From CAYVLA01 sp964549615 [NCBI: uncultured Thermococci archaeon] (lineage in GTDB: Archaea; CAYQAE01; CAYVLA01): a DNA stretch of 64,000 nucleotides. Location of the stretch: contig CAZJVP010000020.1 of the NCBI GenBank assembly GCA_964549615.1, positions 218,305 to 282,304 of the forward strand, written 5' to 3'. Below are positions 27,325 through 37,272 of this stretch, piece by piece; the first letter of the stretch is position 1; each line of letters starts with the position of its first letter. The translations under genes and the position numbers were made by a program. Under the pieces are notes generated by a model, which did not search any database, was not told the DNA's origin, and saw only the letters and a list, made by a program, of their open reading frames with translations.

Positions 27325-28422
27325 GTGCCTCCTTCGGCCCGCATAGATCCTGTCCGCACCGGGATACTCGTCCTAGCTGGCGCGTCCCTAGTCGTGCTGC
27401 TAGTGCTCTGCATCGGCGGCCGGGCTGCGCTCCAGAACATCCTGAGGATGAAGCCGGGCCTCTTCCTGGTCGCCCTCGGCCTGCAGATCGCCCACACGGC
27501 CCTTTGGGCCCTGCGATGGTCGCTGATCATCCGCGCCCAGGGACAGAAGGTGCCAAGGGAGATCCTGGGCATAACATTCTCGGGTGCCTTCTTCAACAAC
27601 ATAACGCCCGTGGCCAAGAGCGGAGGGGAGCCGGTGCGAGCCTACCTGTTGGGGAAGATGAACCACACGACCCCGGAGGAGGGGATGGCTAGCGTGGTGG
27701 TCGACCGCATCTTCGACATGGCGCCCTTCGTGATAATATGCCTCATCACCTTTGCCCTCATATTCGTGTCCCATCTTGCTGCGAACCTGTTCCTCCTCAC
27801 GTTGATCCTCCTTGGGCTCATCGCCTCGGGCGTGCTCTCGGTCGTCTTGACCCTTGCTTGCCTCCGTAAAGAGGCAGGGCTCAGGATTGTCCTTTTCTTC
27901 TTTGACAAGCTCAAGCCCATACTCAGACGGTTCGGCCCCGTGGAAGAGCTGAGGAGCCGGCTGGAAAAAGCACTGGGAAGGTTCTACCTCGGCGTCAAGA
28001 CCATCTCCGAGAACAGGCGGCTCCTCCTAGCAAGCATGCTGATCTCCCTCCTGCTCTGGCTCATCATCATCCTCAGGCTGAAGACGGTGTTCGCCTCGCT
28101 GGGATCGGAGCAGAGCCTCCTTGTCATCAACGTCGTTTCAGTCGGTGCCGTGTTCGTCGAGTTCCTTCCCCTCCTTCCCGGAGGGCTGGTCTCGACGGAG
28201 GCGACCATGATCGCGCTCTTCATAGGCCTTGGGGTGCACAAGGACCTTTCCACCTCAGCAGTTCTGCTCGACCGCGTGATATCATACTGGGCCGTGACGA
28301 TCATCGGGGCTGCTACGACCTTTTACTTCGGCCTCAGGCAGGGCCTTCGATGGGAGGCAAACGCCACAAACGATGATGGCCAGAAGACGGATCGCGAGCC
28401 CGATGGTGAGCGTTCCATCTGA
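27325..28422 (+). CDS. UPF0104/LPG-synthase-TM family (AglD-like) membrane protein
   Basis: 365 aa, GTG start, about eight hydrophobic helices. The family signature around the third loop is present (WSLIIRAQGQKV, FNNITPVAKSGGEPVRAYLL), followed by VVVDRIFD and, later, PLLPGGLVSTEA. This is the lysylphosphatidylglycerol-synthase membrane domain family, whose archaeal members include AglD, implicated in N-glycosylation, and other putative lipid or dolichol-phosphate flippases. The soluble C-terminal tail (about 25 residues) is polar. Its position beside two GT4 enzymes supports a role in surface-glycan assembly. No enzymatic domain is fused. Confidence 0.88.
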   Translation: MPPSARIDPVRTGILVLAGASLVVLLVLCIGGRAALQNILRMKPGLFLVALGLQIAHTALWALRWSLIIRAQGQKVPREILGITFSGAFFNNITPVAKSGGEPVRAYLLGKMNHTTPEEGMASVVVDRIFDMAPFVIICLITFALIFVSHLAANLFLLTLILLGLIASGVLSVVLTLACLRKEAGLRIVLFFFDKLKPILRRFGPVEELRSRLEKALGRFYLGVKTISENRRLLLASMLISLLLWLIIILRLKTVFASLGSEQSLLVINVVSVGAVFVEFLPLLPGGLVSTEATMIALFIGLGVHKDLSTSAVLLDRVISYWAVTIIGAATTFYFGLRQGLRWEANATNDDGQKTDREPDGERSI

Positions 28423-28572
28423 GTTCGACTTCGTCCCGCCTCGCTATGCTGAAACCTCGGCTCTTCCTGCGGCAACCACCCTCGATGGAGTCTTTCCCCA
28501 AAAAGGCCTTTAAAATCCGCATCGCCCGGTCGGGCATATCGTGATGTAGTTTTCCACCAACGATGGCATTGG

Positions 28573-29007
28573 ATGACCTGGAGGGCCCCCGAACACTGGA
28601 GACGTACGCTGGTTGCCTACCTTGTGGCCTTCAGCTTATGCGTCCCGTGGTACCTCGCCCAGAGAAAGGAGAAGGTCCAGCCCTCCGTATCGGGGTTGGT
28701 GATCGAGGTCGTCGACGGTGATACCATCGAGGTCTCAGGCCTGGGAACGGTGAGACTCGTGGGCATCAACACGCCCGAAAAGGGGCAGCCAGGATACCAA
28801 GAGGCCCTGGAGTTCGTCAGGAGCAACTATCTGGGGAAGACGGTCCTAGTCGACGTCGACGACGAGTCGCCCAGGGATCCCTATGGCAGGATCCTGGGAG
28901 TCGTGTACTTCAACGGCACAAACGTCAATGCCCAACTGTTGCGCTGCGGGCTCGCCAAGATCCTCTATCTTCCCCCCTCCGAGTTTGACCCCAGTTCTTG
29001 GCAGTGA
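28573..29007 (+). CDS. membrane-anchored staphylococcal-nuclease-like protein
   Basis: 144 aa. An N-terminal helix (residues 12-29) anchors or exports a compact SNase (OB-fold) domain. Family residues are visible: DGDT (48-51), Arg61 (RLVGIN), Glu69 (TPE) and Arg106 (GRILGVV), matching the catalytic Arg-Glu-Arg of staphylococcal nuclease. The Asp that binds calcium in the family is Asn66 here, which may weaken catalysis. A nearby ATG at 28563 is out of frame. Probably a calcium-dependent extracellular nuclease. It is monocistronic, followed by a 275-bp spacer (29008-29282) in which I see no gene. Confidence 0.85.
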   Translation: MTWRAPEHWRRTLVAYLVAFSLCVPWYLAQRKEKVQPSVSGLVIEVVDGDTIEVSGLGTVRLVGINTPEKGQPGYQEALEFVRSNYLGKTVLVDVDDESPRDPYGRILGVVYFNGTNVNAQLLRCGLAKILYLPPSEFDPSSWQ

Positions 29008-29282
29008 GGCCCTGCGCTTCCGGGTCAGGGCACAGTTGGTTCTTGATTAGCAGGACGGAATCAAGGCCCGGCCAGAGTGGACTCGAGACTGGCATGCCGC
29101 TCAACGCCCTACCCAATTCCAGCATCGAGGGGGCGCCCGACCCGCGGGGCCAAGCGCGCAGAGTACCGCAACCAGGCACCACAGCTAATAGCATCTCCGT
29201 CCCCCACCCAGAGGGAATCTGGTGCGTACCTTGTCCGGAGAGAGCCTGACGTGAGAAACTGGGTCGGCATAGGCAGCCGGCC

Positions 29283-29702
29283 TCAGGCATGGACAGACGA
29301 GGTGACCGGATCCACGACCTTGATGGACGGAATCCTTCTGAAGGTTCTGTCATGAGTCATTATCGTGTCGACGTCTGACAGTTTCATCGCCGCCAGGATG
29401 GTGCTATCTCGGCCGCCGATGCCCATATCAGCGTACTCGACCAGAAACCCCAAGGCGAGCTCTAGCATCTCCATGTCGAACTCCACGATTTTCATCGTCT
29501 CGAGGTTCTTCAAGTACCCGATGAACGCCCAGAACTCCGCCTTGGCAAGCCCCCGGAAGAAGTGAGCAACCTCCATCAGGACCGTAGTGGTTGTGACAGC
29601 ACCAGAACCGATCTCTGCCTCGAGGGCGCCGGCCACCTGGCCGTGTTCTGGGAGGCGGGTATCGAAGTAGTATATCCAGATGTTGGTATCGACGAGCATC
29701 AT
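29283..29702 (-). CDS. vapC: PIN-domain ribonuclease, VapC-type toxin
   Basis: 139 aa. The four acidic PIN residues are in place: Asp5 (LVDTN), Glu44 (LMEV), Asp99 (GRDS) and Asp118 (THDRTF). PIN toxins are magnesium-dependent endoribonucleases that cleave tRNA or rRNA. The ATG at 29702 is preceded by GGGAG and lies 19 bases after the stop of the AbrB-type gene, giving the usual antitoxin-then-toxin order. The size is normal. Regulation is presumably autorepression by the AbrB partner. Confidence 0.88.
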   Translation of the reverse strand: MMLVDTNIWIYYFDTRLPEHGQVAGALEAEIGSGAVTTTTVLMEVAHFFRGLAKAEFWAFIGYLKNLETMKIVEFDMEMLELALGFLVEYADMGIGGRDSTILAAMKLSDVDTIMTHDRTFRRIPSIKVVDPVTSSVHA

Positions 29703-29721
29703 CTGGGCTCCCAGATCCTCT

Positions 29722-29937
29722 TCAGTTCAAGGGGTCCACCTTCGGGATGGCGGAGCCTTCCTTGATGCACCCCTTCATCTTCTCCATGAACTCTTCTGGC
29801 TTGACCGGCGGTGTCACAATGATGCTGTTTCCTTGGAGGTAGAGCCTGACCCTCTTTCCGGCCTCAAGACCCAACGTCTCTCGGAATGCCTTTGGCAGCA
29901 TGATCCTGCCTTTTGAGTCCAGGGTCGCTTCCCACAT
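29722..29937 (-). CDS. vapB: AbrB/MazE-type antitoxin, VapB-like
   Basis: 71 aa from the ATG at 29937, preceded by GGTGGGAG. The swapped-hairpin DNA-binding domain is recognisable: TLDSKGRIMLPKAFRE, then LGLEAGKRVRLYLQGN and IIVTPP. The acidic-basic C-terminal tail (EEFMEKMKGC) is the usual toxin-binding arm. The frame is open up to 30180, but the extra 81 residues are arginine-rich without family resemblance. It precedes the PIN gene by 19 bases and should both neutralise it and repress the operon. Confidence 0.85.
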   Translation of the reverse strand: MWEATLDSKGRIMLPKAFRETLGLEAGKRVRLYLQGNSIIVTPPVKPEEFMEKMKGCIKEGSAIPKVDPLN

Positions 29938-30501
29938 TCTCCCACCGATTCCCACTAGGTGGGAAGGACTCGTGAACATTACCCTTGCGTTGGTGGAATC
30001 TTTGAAGAGTGCTGAGAGGCCTCGTGCTCCTCGTCTGTGTCCTAGTTGAACATCGTGTAGGTTAGGCCCTAGTGAGGGCAAGAAGACAGCAAGCGGAATG
30101 CTGCCCAAACCTTTCCTAGAGTCCCTCCGCCGCTCAAATGCACGCCTTCTGGTATCCTCGTCAGAGCCCCTTTTTTGCACCCGCGAAACATCGTTGGGTA
30201 TGAGAGGACTCCGTGGGCAGCTCTACACGATGACCAAGGGAGGGTAGCCAGAGGCCCTGGGTCAGGATGCTGACAAGCCCTTGAGTCAGAGAAGACGTTC
30301 ATTCGTTATCGGACCGAGACTCAATCTCCTCTATGCTTGGAAGCTTCGATCCCAGCCCTTGAGGGGCCTTGATCGGATCTTCAGGGATTCCCACGAGCTC
30401 GCCAACCGCACTCCTCCGAACGTGCTTTTGGCAAATGGTGGAGTCTAGATGACCGCTGGACCTTCATGGAGAGCGTCTAGCAGCGTGGTCCAGTGCCCTT
30501 G
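29938..30501. other. spacer with a possible decayed ORF (minus, 30299-30463)
   Basis: I find no intact gene. On the minus strand an open frame runs 30463-30299 without ATG, GTG or TTG in a useful place. It ends in a protein-like sequence (SAVGELVGIPEDP, then KLPSIEEIESRSDNE) unlike the arginine-rich antisense peptides around it. It may be the 3' remnant of a small regulator or antitoxin next to the vapBC pair. The rest (29938-30298) shows nothing I can support. Confidence 0.25.
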
Positions 30502-31080
30502 CTACAGGATCTTCAGAAGTCTCAGCCCGAATATTATTGAGAACTCGGAGAAACCCCAGGCCCCGATGGTCTCGGGTATGGCCGCCCCCAAATGCGGGAT
30601 CTTCCCGACGAGCGTCGCGGAGACCAGCCCCAGCGAAATAACGGCGAGAAGAAGGACCCCCCATGGACGCGTTGGCTGCTTCAGAAGCTGGTCGAAAGCG
30701 ACTATCAGGATGCCGAAGGTGGAAAGCGTGAAGAATGCCATGGACACCGCGTTGTGGGGAGATGTTCCCCCCGGGAAGACCCCGACGAGAATCAGGCTAA
30801 AGAACCCCGCAACGAAGACGAGAATGCCAATGATCCCTATCTTTCCGTTGACCAGCCGTGGCACCCCGAAGGAGAACAGTATCCCCATCGACCCTGTCAG
30901 CACCATGCCGACGTTGTAAACGATGTGATGCGGGGTCTTCAGGGCCCCAAGGTAGCTCAATGCATAGTCGGGGAAGTTGAACTCCGGGTGCATCATGATC
31001 GCGGCGCCGATGAAGATGAGCGCCACTACAGGCGCCAGGATTCCGCAAAGGCCGAAGAGCTTGATCCAGATCTCCTGCAA
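30502..31080 (-). CDS. DUF998-family membrane protein
   Basis: 192 aa, TTG start with GGAGGAG six bases upstream. Six hydrophobic segments and the DUF998 pattern are visible: an early helix ending near PEFNFPDYALSYLGAL, then GVFPGG-SPHNAVSMAFF in the middle, where the family has a conserved P-x6-H-N-like loop. The function of DUF998 is unknown; all members are integral membrane proteins. It is divergent from the galactonate dehydratase gene, with about 190 bases between starts. Confidence 0.8.
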   Translation of the reverse strand: MQEIWIKLFGLCGILAPVVALIFIGAAIMMHPEFNFPDYALSYLGALKTPHHIVYNVGMVLTGSMGILFSFGVPRLVNGKIGIIGILVFVAGFFSLILVGVFPGGTSPHNAVSMAFFTLSTFGILIVAFDQLLKQPTRPWGVLLLAVISLGLVSATLVGKIPHLGAAIPETIGAWGFSEFSIIFGLRLLKIL

Positions 31081-31270
31081 CCGCTATCTCCTCCCCTTCA
31101 CGGCAGCGTTCCCTGTGGATAAAGGCTTCGTCGCCCGAGTTAGCCTTGATGGTCCGTCGTTCTCCAGCACACATAAGACCATTTCGAGCTGGGGGGCTGG
31201 GGTTAAGGGCTGCCTTTGTTCTGAAGGTGGAGAGGAAAGACATTTTCCCCACCCGGGCCAACGAGCAACG

Positions 31271-32392
31271 ATGCCCATGAAGATAACCGATCTGGAACTA
31301 ACGCACGTCATGCCACGATGGCTCTTTCTGAAGATACACACCGACGGGGGCGTAACCGGTTACGGCGAGCCGATCCTGGAGGGAAAGGCCCGCAGCGTCG
31401 AGGCCGCCGTCAAGGAGTTCTTCCCGTATCTGAAGGGAAAGGATCCGACAAGGATCGAGCACCATTGGCAGGCGATGTATCGCTGGAGCTTTTACAGGGG
31501 CGGCCCCATCATCATGAGCGCCATAAGCGGGATTGAGCAGGCGCTTTGGGACATCCTTGGAAAACACCTGGACCAACCAGTGTACAATTTGCTGGGCGGG
31601 CCCGTCAGGGACAGGATCAAGGTCTATGCCGGGATCGGGGGCGACAGCCCCGAAGCCTGCGCCGAGAACGCCCTGAGCCGGATACGAGATGGCTATCAAG
31701 GACTCAAGATGGCCCCGTTCGAGGCAACGAGGATCGTCGATACACCGCACGCCGTTAAGGCTGCGGCCGAGAAGGTGAGAGCCGTACGGGAAGCAGTTGG
31801 AGACGCTGTGGACATCGGCATCGACTGCCACGGCAGGCTCAGCCCGGCAATGGCCAGGATGGCCGCAAAGGCCCTTGAGCCCTACTCACCCATGTTCCTT
31901 GAGGAGCCCTGCCTGCCCGAGAACGTTAAGGCGATGGCCGGCATAGCGCGCTCAACCTCCATACCCATCGCGACGGGCGAGAGACTGTACACTAGATGGG
32001 GGTTCAGGGAGGTCCTCGAGAGGCAGGCCGCCTCGATACTTCAGCCCGACCTATCCCACGCCGGCGGGATACTGGAGTGCCGCGAGATCGCGTCGATGGC
32101 AGAGGTCTACTACGCGGGCATTGCTCCCCACTGCCCCCTCGGGCCGATCGCTTTGGCCGCATCGCTGCAGCTTGACGCCTGCACGCCCAACTTCCTGATA
32201 CAGGAAATCGGATCGTTGGGCGACGGGTACTTGGTAGAGCCCTTCAAGGTGACGGAGGGCTACATCGACGTGCCGAAAGGACCGGGGCTGGGGATCGAGC
32301 TTGATGAGAGTGCCGTCAAGGGCAAGGTCTATCCGGGGGACTGGCAGAACCCGCGGCTGATCCACGAAGACGGGTCGGTTGCCGACTGGTGA
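31271..32392 (+). CDS. dgoD: D-galactonate dehydratase (enolase superfamily)
   Basis: 373 aa. Converts D-galactonate to 2-keto-3-deoxygalactonate in De Ley-Doudoroff-type pathways. The alignment to DgoD is strong throughout: FLKIHTDGGVTGYGEP, FYRGGPIIMSAISGIEQALW, DCHGR (metal Asp185 and His187), EEP (Glu211), GER (Glu237), LQPDLSHAGGI and HCPLGPIALAA (His287). ATG 31271 and ATG 31277 are both possible starts, the latter giving the usual MKIT opening. The frame is open up to 30977, but that part is antisense to DUF998. Followed by an aldo/keto reductase gene, with which it may be co-transcribed (111-base gap). Confidence 0.9.
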   Translation: MPMKITDLELTHVMPRWLFLKIHTDGGVTGYGEPILEGKARSVEAAVKEFFPYLKGKDPTRIEHHWQAMYRWSFYRGGPIIMSAISGIEQALWDILGKHLDQPVYNLLGGPVRDRIKVYAGIGGDSPEACAENALSRIRDGYQGLKMAPFEATRIVDTPHAVKAAAEKVRAVREAVGDAVDIGIDCHGRLSPAMARMAAKALEPYSPMFLEEPCLPENVKAMAGIARSTSIPIATGERLYTRWGFREVLERQAASILQPDLSHAGGILECREIASMAEVYYAGIAPHCPLGPIALAASLQLDACTPNFLIQEIGSLGDGYLVEPFKVTEGYIDVPKGPGLGIELDESAVKGKVYPGDWQNPRLIHEDGSVADW

Positions 32393-32503
32393 TCGGGCGA
32401 TGCTGGTTCCGCGTCAACGACCTTCTTGCCAGCGTCCGGCGTCGGGGCCTCGGCGGGCAAGAGTGACTGGCGAGCCATGCAAACAAGGAAAAAGGATGAG
32501 AAG

Positions 32504-33619
32504 ATGTTGTATCGCGAATACGGAAAGACGCGCATAAGGCTGTCGGCACTGGGCTTCGGGTGCATGCGTTTCCCGATGCGCGGGGGCAACGTCAACAGGG
32601 AACAGACAAGGAGGGTGCTCCACCGCGCCATCGACCTTGGGGTCAACTTCTTCGACACGGCCGTCATGTACTGCAACGGCCAGAGCGAGGAGGCCCTTGG
32701 GGAAGCGATCAAGGACAGGCGAGATGAACTGTACCTATCGACCAAGAACCCCTATAAGGGGGACGACCCGACGCAGTGGCGCAAGTGCCTGGACCAATCG
32801 CTGAAACGGCTCGCCGTCGACCACATCGACTTCTACCATTTCCACGATCTCAAGCTCCAAGAGTACGAACGACACCTTCTGCCGCACGGGTCGATTGACG
32901 AGGCGATCAAGGCCAAGGAAGAGGGGCTGATCGACCACATCTGTTTCTCCTCGCACGACGAGCCGATGAACATAATGCGCCTGATCGACACCGGCCTCTT
33001 CGAGGGAATCCTCGTCCAGTACAACTTCCTTGATCGACACAACGAGGAAGCGATTGCGCACGCCCACGAAAAAGGCCTTGGAGTTACGATAATGGGGACC
33101 GTCGGCGGGGGCAGGCTGGTACCCCTGGGAGAAAGGGCGAGGCCGGAGAAGAGCCGACAGACGATCCCGGATCTGGCGATACGTTTCGTCCTCTCAAATC
33201 CAGCCGTCACCGTCGCGCTGTCCGGGATGGGAACGACGAGGATGGTTGAGGAGAACGTTGCCTCAGCAAGCAGGCCCGAGCCCCTCAGCCCGGAGGAGAA
33301 CGGCCGAATACTTGAGCTAGCCAGCCAGACCAAACCGCTTCGAGGCCTGTATTGCACTGGCTGCAACTACTGTATGCCCTGTCCCTCCGGCGTCGACATT
33401 CCGGCCAACTTCTCCGCTTACAACCTGGCAAGGGTCTGGGGTCTCAAGGAGATGGCCAAAGCTAGGTACAGGGCGCTCGGCAGGAGAAGGAGGGATGGCA
33501 AACCCGCGCCGGCTTGGGCCGAGGCCTGCATAGAGTGCGGCACCTGCGAGGGGAAGTGTCCCCAGGATCTGCCCATCGCCGAGAAGCTGAAGCAGGTGAC
33601 AGCCGATCTGTCCAGCTGA
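32504..33619 (+). CDS. aldo/keto reductase with C-terminal 4Fe-4S domain
   Basis: 371 aa from ATG 32504 (AAGGA seven bases upstream). The aldo/keto reductase barrel (about 1-275) has LGFGCMRFP, NFFDTAVMYCNG (catalytic Asp; Tyr in AVMY) and a Lys in LSTKNP. The C-terminal 95 residues bear two cysteine clusters, CTGCNYCMPCPSG and CIECGTCEGKCPQ, enough for two [4Fe-4S] centres. This fused architecture is common in anaerobes and suggests ferredoxin-linked reduction of a sugar aldehyde or ketone. It follows the galactonate dehydratase gene in the same direction. Confidence 0.9.
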   Translation: MLYREYGKTRIRLSALGFGCMRFPMRGGNVNREQTRRVLHRAIDLGVNFFDTAVMYCNGQSEEALGEAIKDRRDELYLSTKNPYKGDDPTQWRKCLDQSLKRLAVDHIDFYHFHDLKLQEYERHLLPHGSIDEAIKAKEEGLIDHICFSSHDEPMNIMRLIDTGLFEGILVQYNFLDRHNEEAIAHAHEKGLGVTIMGTVGGGRLVPLGERARPEKSRQTIPDLAIRFVLSNPAVTVALSGMGTTRMVEENVASASRPEPLSPEENGRILELASQTKPLRGLYCTGCNYCMPCPSGVDIPANFSAYNLARVWGLKEMAKARYRALGRRRRDGKPAPAWAEACIECGTCEGKCPQDLPIAEKLKQVTADLSS

Positions 33620-33794
33620 CGGACCAGCCTCCCCGGAGCCGTCTCAAAATCCAGTGGCGAACAGAAGATCGGGATGCTCAAGACCGGCGCCGCGAGGCTC
33701 TGACGGGCGGCAATATATTTGAGGCCGTTGGATCGATGGTGGCAGGCATCTCGTTGCCCAGCAGCCCAGTGCGGTGTAGATCGGTGAGGCCTCT

Positions 33795-34580
33795 TTGGAG
33801 ATCATCGTCTGCGTGAAACAGGTTCCTGAGACGACCGAGGTCCAGATAGACCCGGTCAAGGGCACCCTGATCCGCGAGGGGGTGGCTGCGACCATCAACC
33901 CCTTCGACCTGTACGCCGTAGAGGAAGCCCTCAGGCTCAAGGAGAGATACGGCGGGTCAGTCACTGCCATAAGCATGGGACCCCCGCAGGCCCAGTCGGC
34001 ACTCAGGGATGTGATCGCCCTTGGGTGCGACAGGGCTGTGCTCCTTTCCGATCCGCTCTTTGCGGGCTCGGACACCCTTGCAACATCATATGCACTGGCC
34101 TGCGGCATAAGGAAGATGGGATCCTACGACCTCATCATCTGCGGGCTGAAGACCACCGACGGAGACACAGGGCAGGTCGGTCCTGGTTTGGCAGAGGAGC
34201 TCGGGATCCCTAGCGTGTGCTACGTTCGTCGGATCGTGGAGCTCGGTGACGGTTACATGGTTGTCGAAAGGACCTTGGACGATTTGTACGAGACGGTTCA
34301 CACACCGATTCCCTGCCTCATCACCGTGACGAAGGAGATAAACAACCCGCGCCTTGCATCCCTCAAGGGCAAGCTGGCAGCCAGGAAGGCCGAGATACCA
34401 ACCTGGAAGCCCCAGGACATCGGGGCCGACCCGAAGAGGCTGGGATCCGCCGGATCGCCAACATGGGTCGTCAAGGTCTTCCACCCCTCCACCCGGAGGG
34501 CGACCGAGATGCTGGAGGGCGGACCGCAATCGCAGGCCGAGCAGTTGATTGCGAAGCTTAGGCAGCGCCATGTGCTGTAG
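33795..34580 (+). CDS. etfB: electron transfer flavoprotein, beta subunit
   Basis: 261 aa, TTG start with GGTGAGG five bases upstream. The family motifs are clear: VCVKQVPETTEVQIDP at the start, NPFDLYAVEEALRLKE, VTAISMGPPQA and CGLKTTDGDTGQVGPGLAEELG (nucleotide/FAD site). EtfB forms a heterodimer with EtfA (next gene, 7-base gap) that holds FAD. Because the partner dehydrogenase follows immediately and EtfA carries ferredoxin clusters, this is probably the NAD-site subunit of an electron-confurcating complex. Complete. Confidence 0.93.
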   Translation: MEIIVCVKQVPETTEVQIDPVKGTLIREGVAATINPFDLYAVEEALRLKERYGGSVTAISMGPPQAQSALRDVIALGCDRAVLLSDPLFAGSDTLATSYALACGIRKMGSYDLIICGLKTTDGDTGQVGPGLAEELGIPSVCYVRRIVELGDGYMVVERTLDDLYETVHTPIPCLITVTKEINNPRLASLKGKLAARKAEIPTWKPQDIGADPKRLGSAGSPTWVVKVFHPSTRRATEMLEGGPQSQAEQLIAKLRQRHVL

Positions 34581-34587
34581 AAGGACG

Positions 34588-35781
<1,194 letters not shown>

Positions 35782-35785
35782 TCAG

Positions 35786-37186
35786 TTGGTGGAGTACTCA
35801 AAAGTCACCGAGGAGATCTTGGAGGAGCTCCGTCACATCGTGGGTGCACCGAACGTTGCCACGGACGCCGACAGCCTCCGCAAGTACTCGCACGACGAAA
35901 CCCCGCTGACATCCGGATCGCCGCCGGAGGTTGTCGTGAAGCCCGGCAGCACGCAAGAGGTCGCCGGCATCCTGGCTCTGGCTAACGGCCGCAACATCCC
36001 CGTCACATTCAGGGGCCAGGGCACGGGGCTTTCCTGCGGGGCGGTCCCGCTCTTCGGCGGAATCGTGGTGAGCTTCGAGCGGATGAACAAGATCCTGGAA
36101 ATCGACGAAGAGAACTTGATGGCGGTCCTGGAGGCGGGCGTGGTGCTGCTTGACTTCCGCCAGGAGGTGGAGAAGAGAGGACTCTTCTACCCCGCAGATC
36201 CCGGCGAGAGGACCTCATCCATAGGGGGCAATGTCGCGACGAACGCGGGGGGAATGAACGGAGTGAGGTACGGCAAGACCAGGGACTACGTCCTGGGCCT
36301 TGAGGTCGTGCTGCCCTCCGGCCGCATCATGATGCTCGGGGGCAAGACGGTGAAAAGGTCCATGGGCTACGAACTGATGCACCTCATCATCGGCTCGGAG
36401 GGCACGCTCGCGGCGGTCACGAAGGTAATCGTGAAGCTGATCAAGCTGCCCAAGATCTTCATGACCCTCTACGTCCCGTTCAACGACCTTCAAAGCGCGG
36501 TCACGTCCGTCTGCGAGATCCTGCGAAGCCGGATCACCCCGACCGCAGTGGAGTTCGTAGAGCGGGATGCCATACTCCTGGCAGAACAGTACCTTGAGAA
36601 GACTATGCCCCATCACGACTCCGATGCCTACCTCATCATGAGGATAGAGGGGGACAAGGAGGACGACCTTTACGCAGAGGCCGAGGCAATCTCCAACATC
36701 TGTACCAAGAACAACGCCGTCGATGTTCTTGTGGCTGATACTCCCGACAGCCAGGCCAAGATCTGGGACATCAGGAGCCAGTTCTACGAGGCCGTCGTGA
36801 AGGCCCGTGTGGCTGAGCTGGTGGACGCGGCCGTCCCGCCCGCCAGGATCGCCCAGTTCATGAGGGCCGTGAAGGAGATCTCGAAGAAGCGCGGAATGAG
36901 GATCATCGGCTACGGCCACGCGGGCGACGGGAACATACACCTCCATCCTCTGAAGGACGATCTCAGCCAAGAGCGATGGCAGCAGCTGCTTCCAGAGGTG
37001 ATGAGGGACATCTACCGCACCGCGGTCAGCTTCGGAGGAACCGTCTCTGGCGAGCACGGCATAGGATCGGCCAAGAAACCCTACATGTCGATCGCCGTAG
37101 GTGAGACCCAGATGACGCTGATGAGGGAGATCAAGAGGCTCTTCGACCCCAACAACATACTCAACCCTGGCAAGATCTTCGATTAG
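35786..37186 (+). CDS. FAD-binding oxidoreductase, D-lactate/glycolate dehydrogenase family
   Basis: 466 aa from TTG 35786 (or GTG 35789), eight bases after GGGAG and four bases after the etfA stop. The FAD-binding-4 domain (PGSTQEVAGILALAN, FRGQGTGLSCGAVP, GERTSSIGGNVATNAGG) is followed by the FAD-oxidase C-terminal domain (YGHAGDGNIHLHP, GGTVSGEHGIGSAKKPY, LFDPNNILNPGKIF). This is the GlcD/LctD family, which oxidises 2-hydroxy acids. With EtfAB next door, the likely reaction is lactate (or glycolate or another 2-hydroxy acid) to the keto acid, with NAD+ reduction driven by co-oxidation of ferredoxin. The exact substrate is uncertain. Confidence 0.92.
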   Translation: MVEYSKVTEEILEELRHIVGAPNVATDADSLRKYSHDETPLTSGSPPEVVVKPGSTQEVAGILALANGRNIPVTFRGQGTGLSCGAVPLFGGIVVSFERMNKILEIDEENLMAVLEAGVVLLDFRQEVEKRGLFYPADPGERTSSIGGNVATNAGGMNGVRYGKTRDYVLGLEVVLPSGRIMMLGGKTVKRSMGYELMHLIIGSEGTLAAVTKVIVKLIKLPKIFMTLYVPFNDLQSAVTSVCEILRSRITPTAVEFVERDAILLAEQYLEKTMPHHDSDAYLIMRIEGDKEDDLYAEAEAISNICTKNNAVDVLVADTPDSQAKIWDIRSQFYEAVVKARVAELVDAAVPPARIAQFMRAVKEISKKRGMRIIGYGHAGDGNIHLHPLKDDLSQERWQQLLPEVMRDIYRTAVSFGGTVSGEHGIGSAKKPYMSIAVGETQMTLMREIKRLFDPNNILNPGKIFD

Positions 37187-37272
37187 CCCGACCGGCTGCT
37201 CGTCCTACGCCTGGAACAAAGTAATGTCGTGAACCCGAGCTACCCTGCCACGAGAAGCAGCTGGGATAGGCT

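Noticed and set aside
28998-29282. short open frames after the nuclease gene
   Set aside because: No motifs, codon pattern or ribosome site. The spacer shows nothing I can support.
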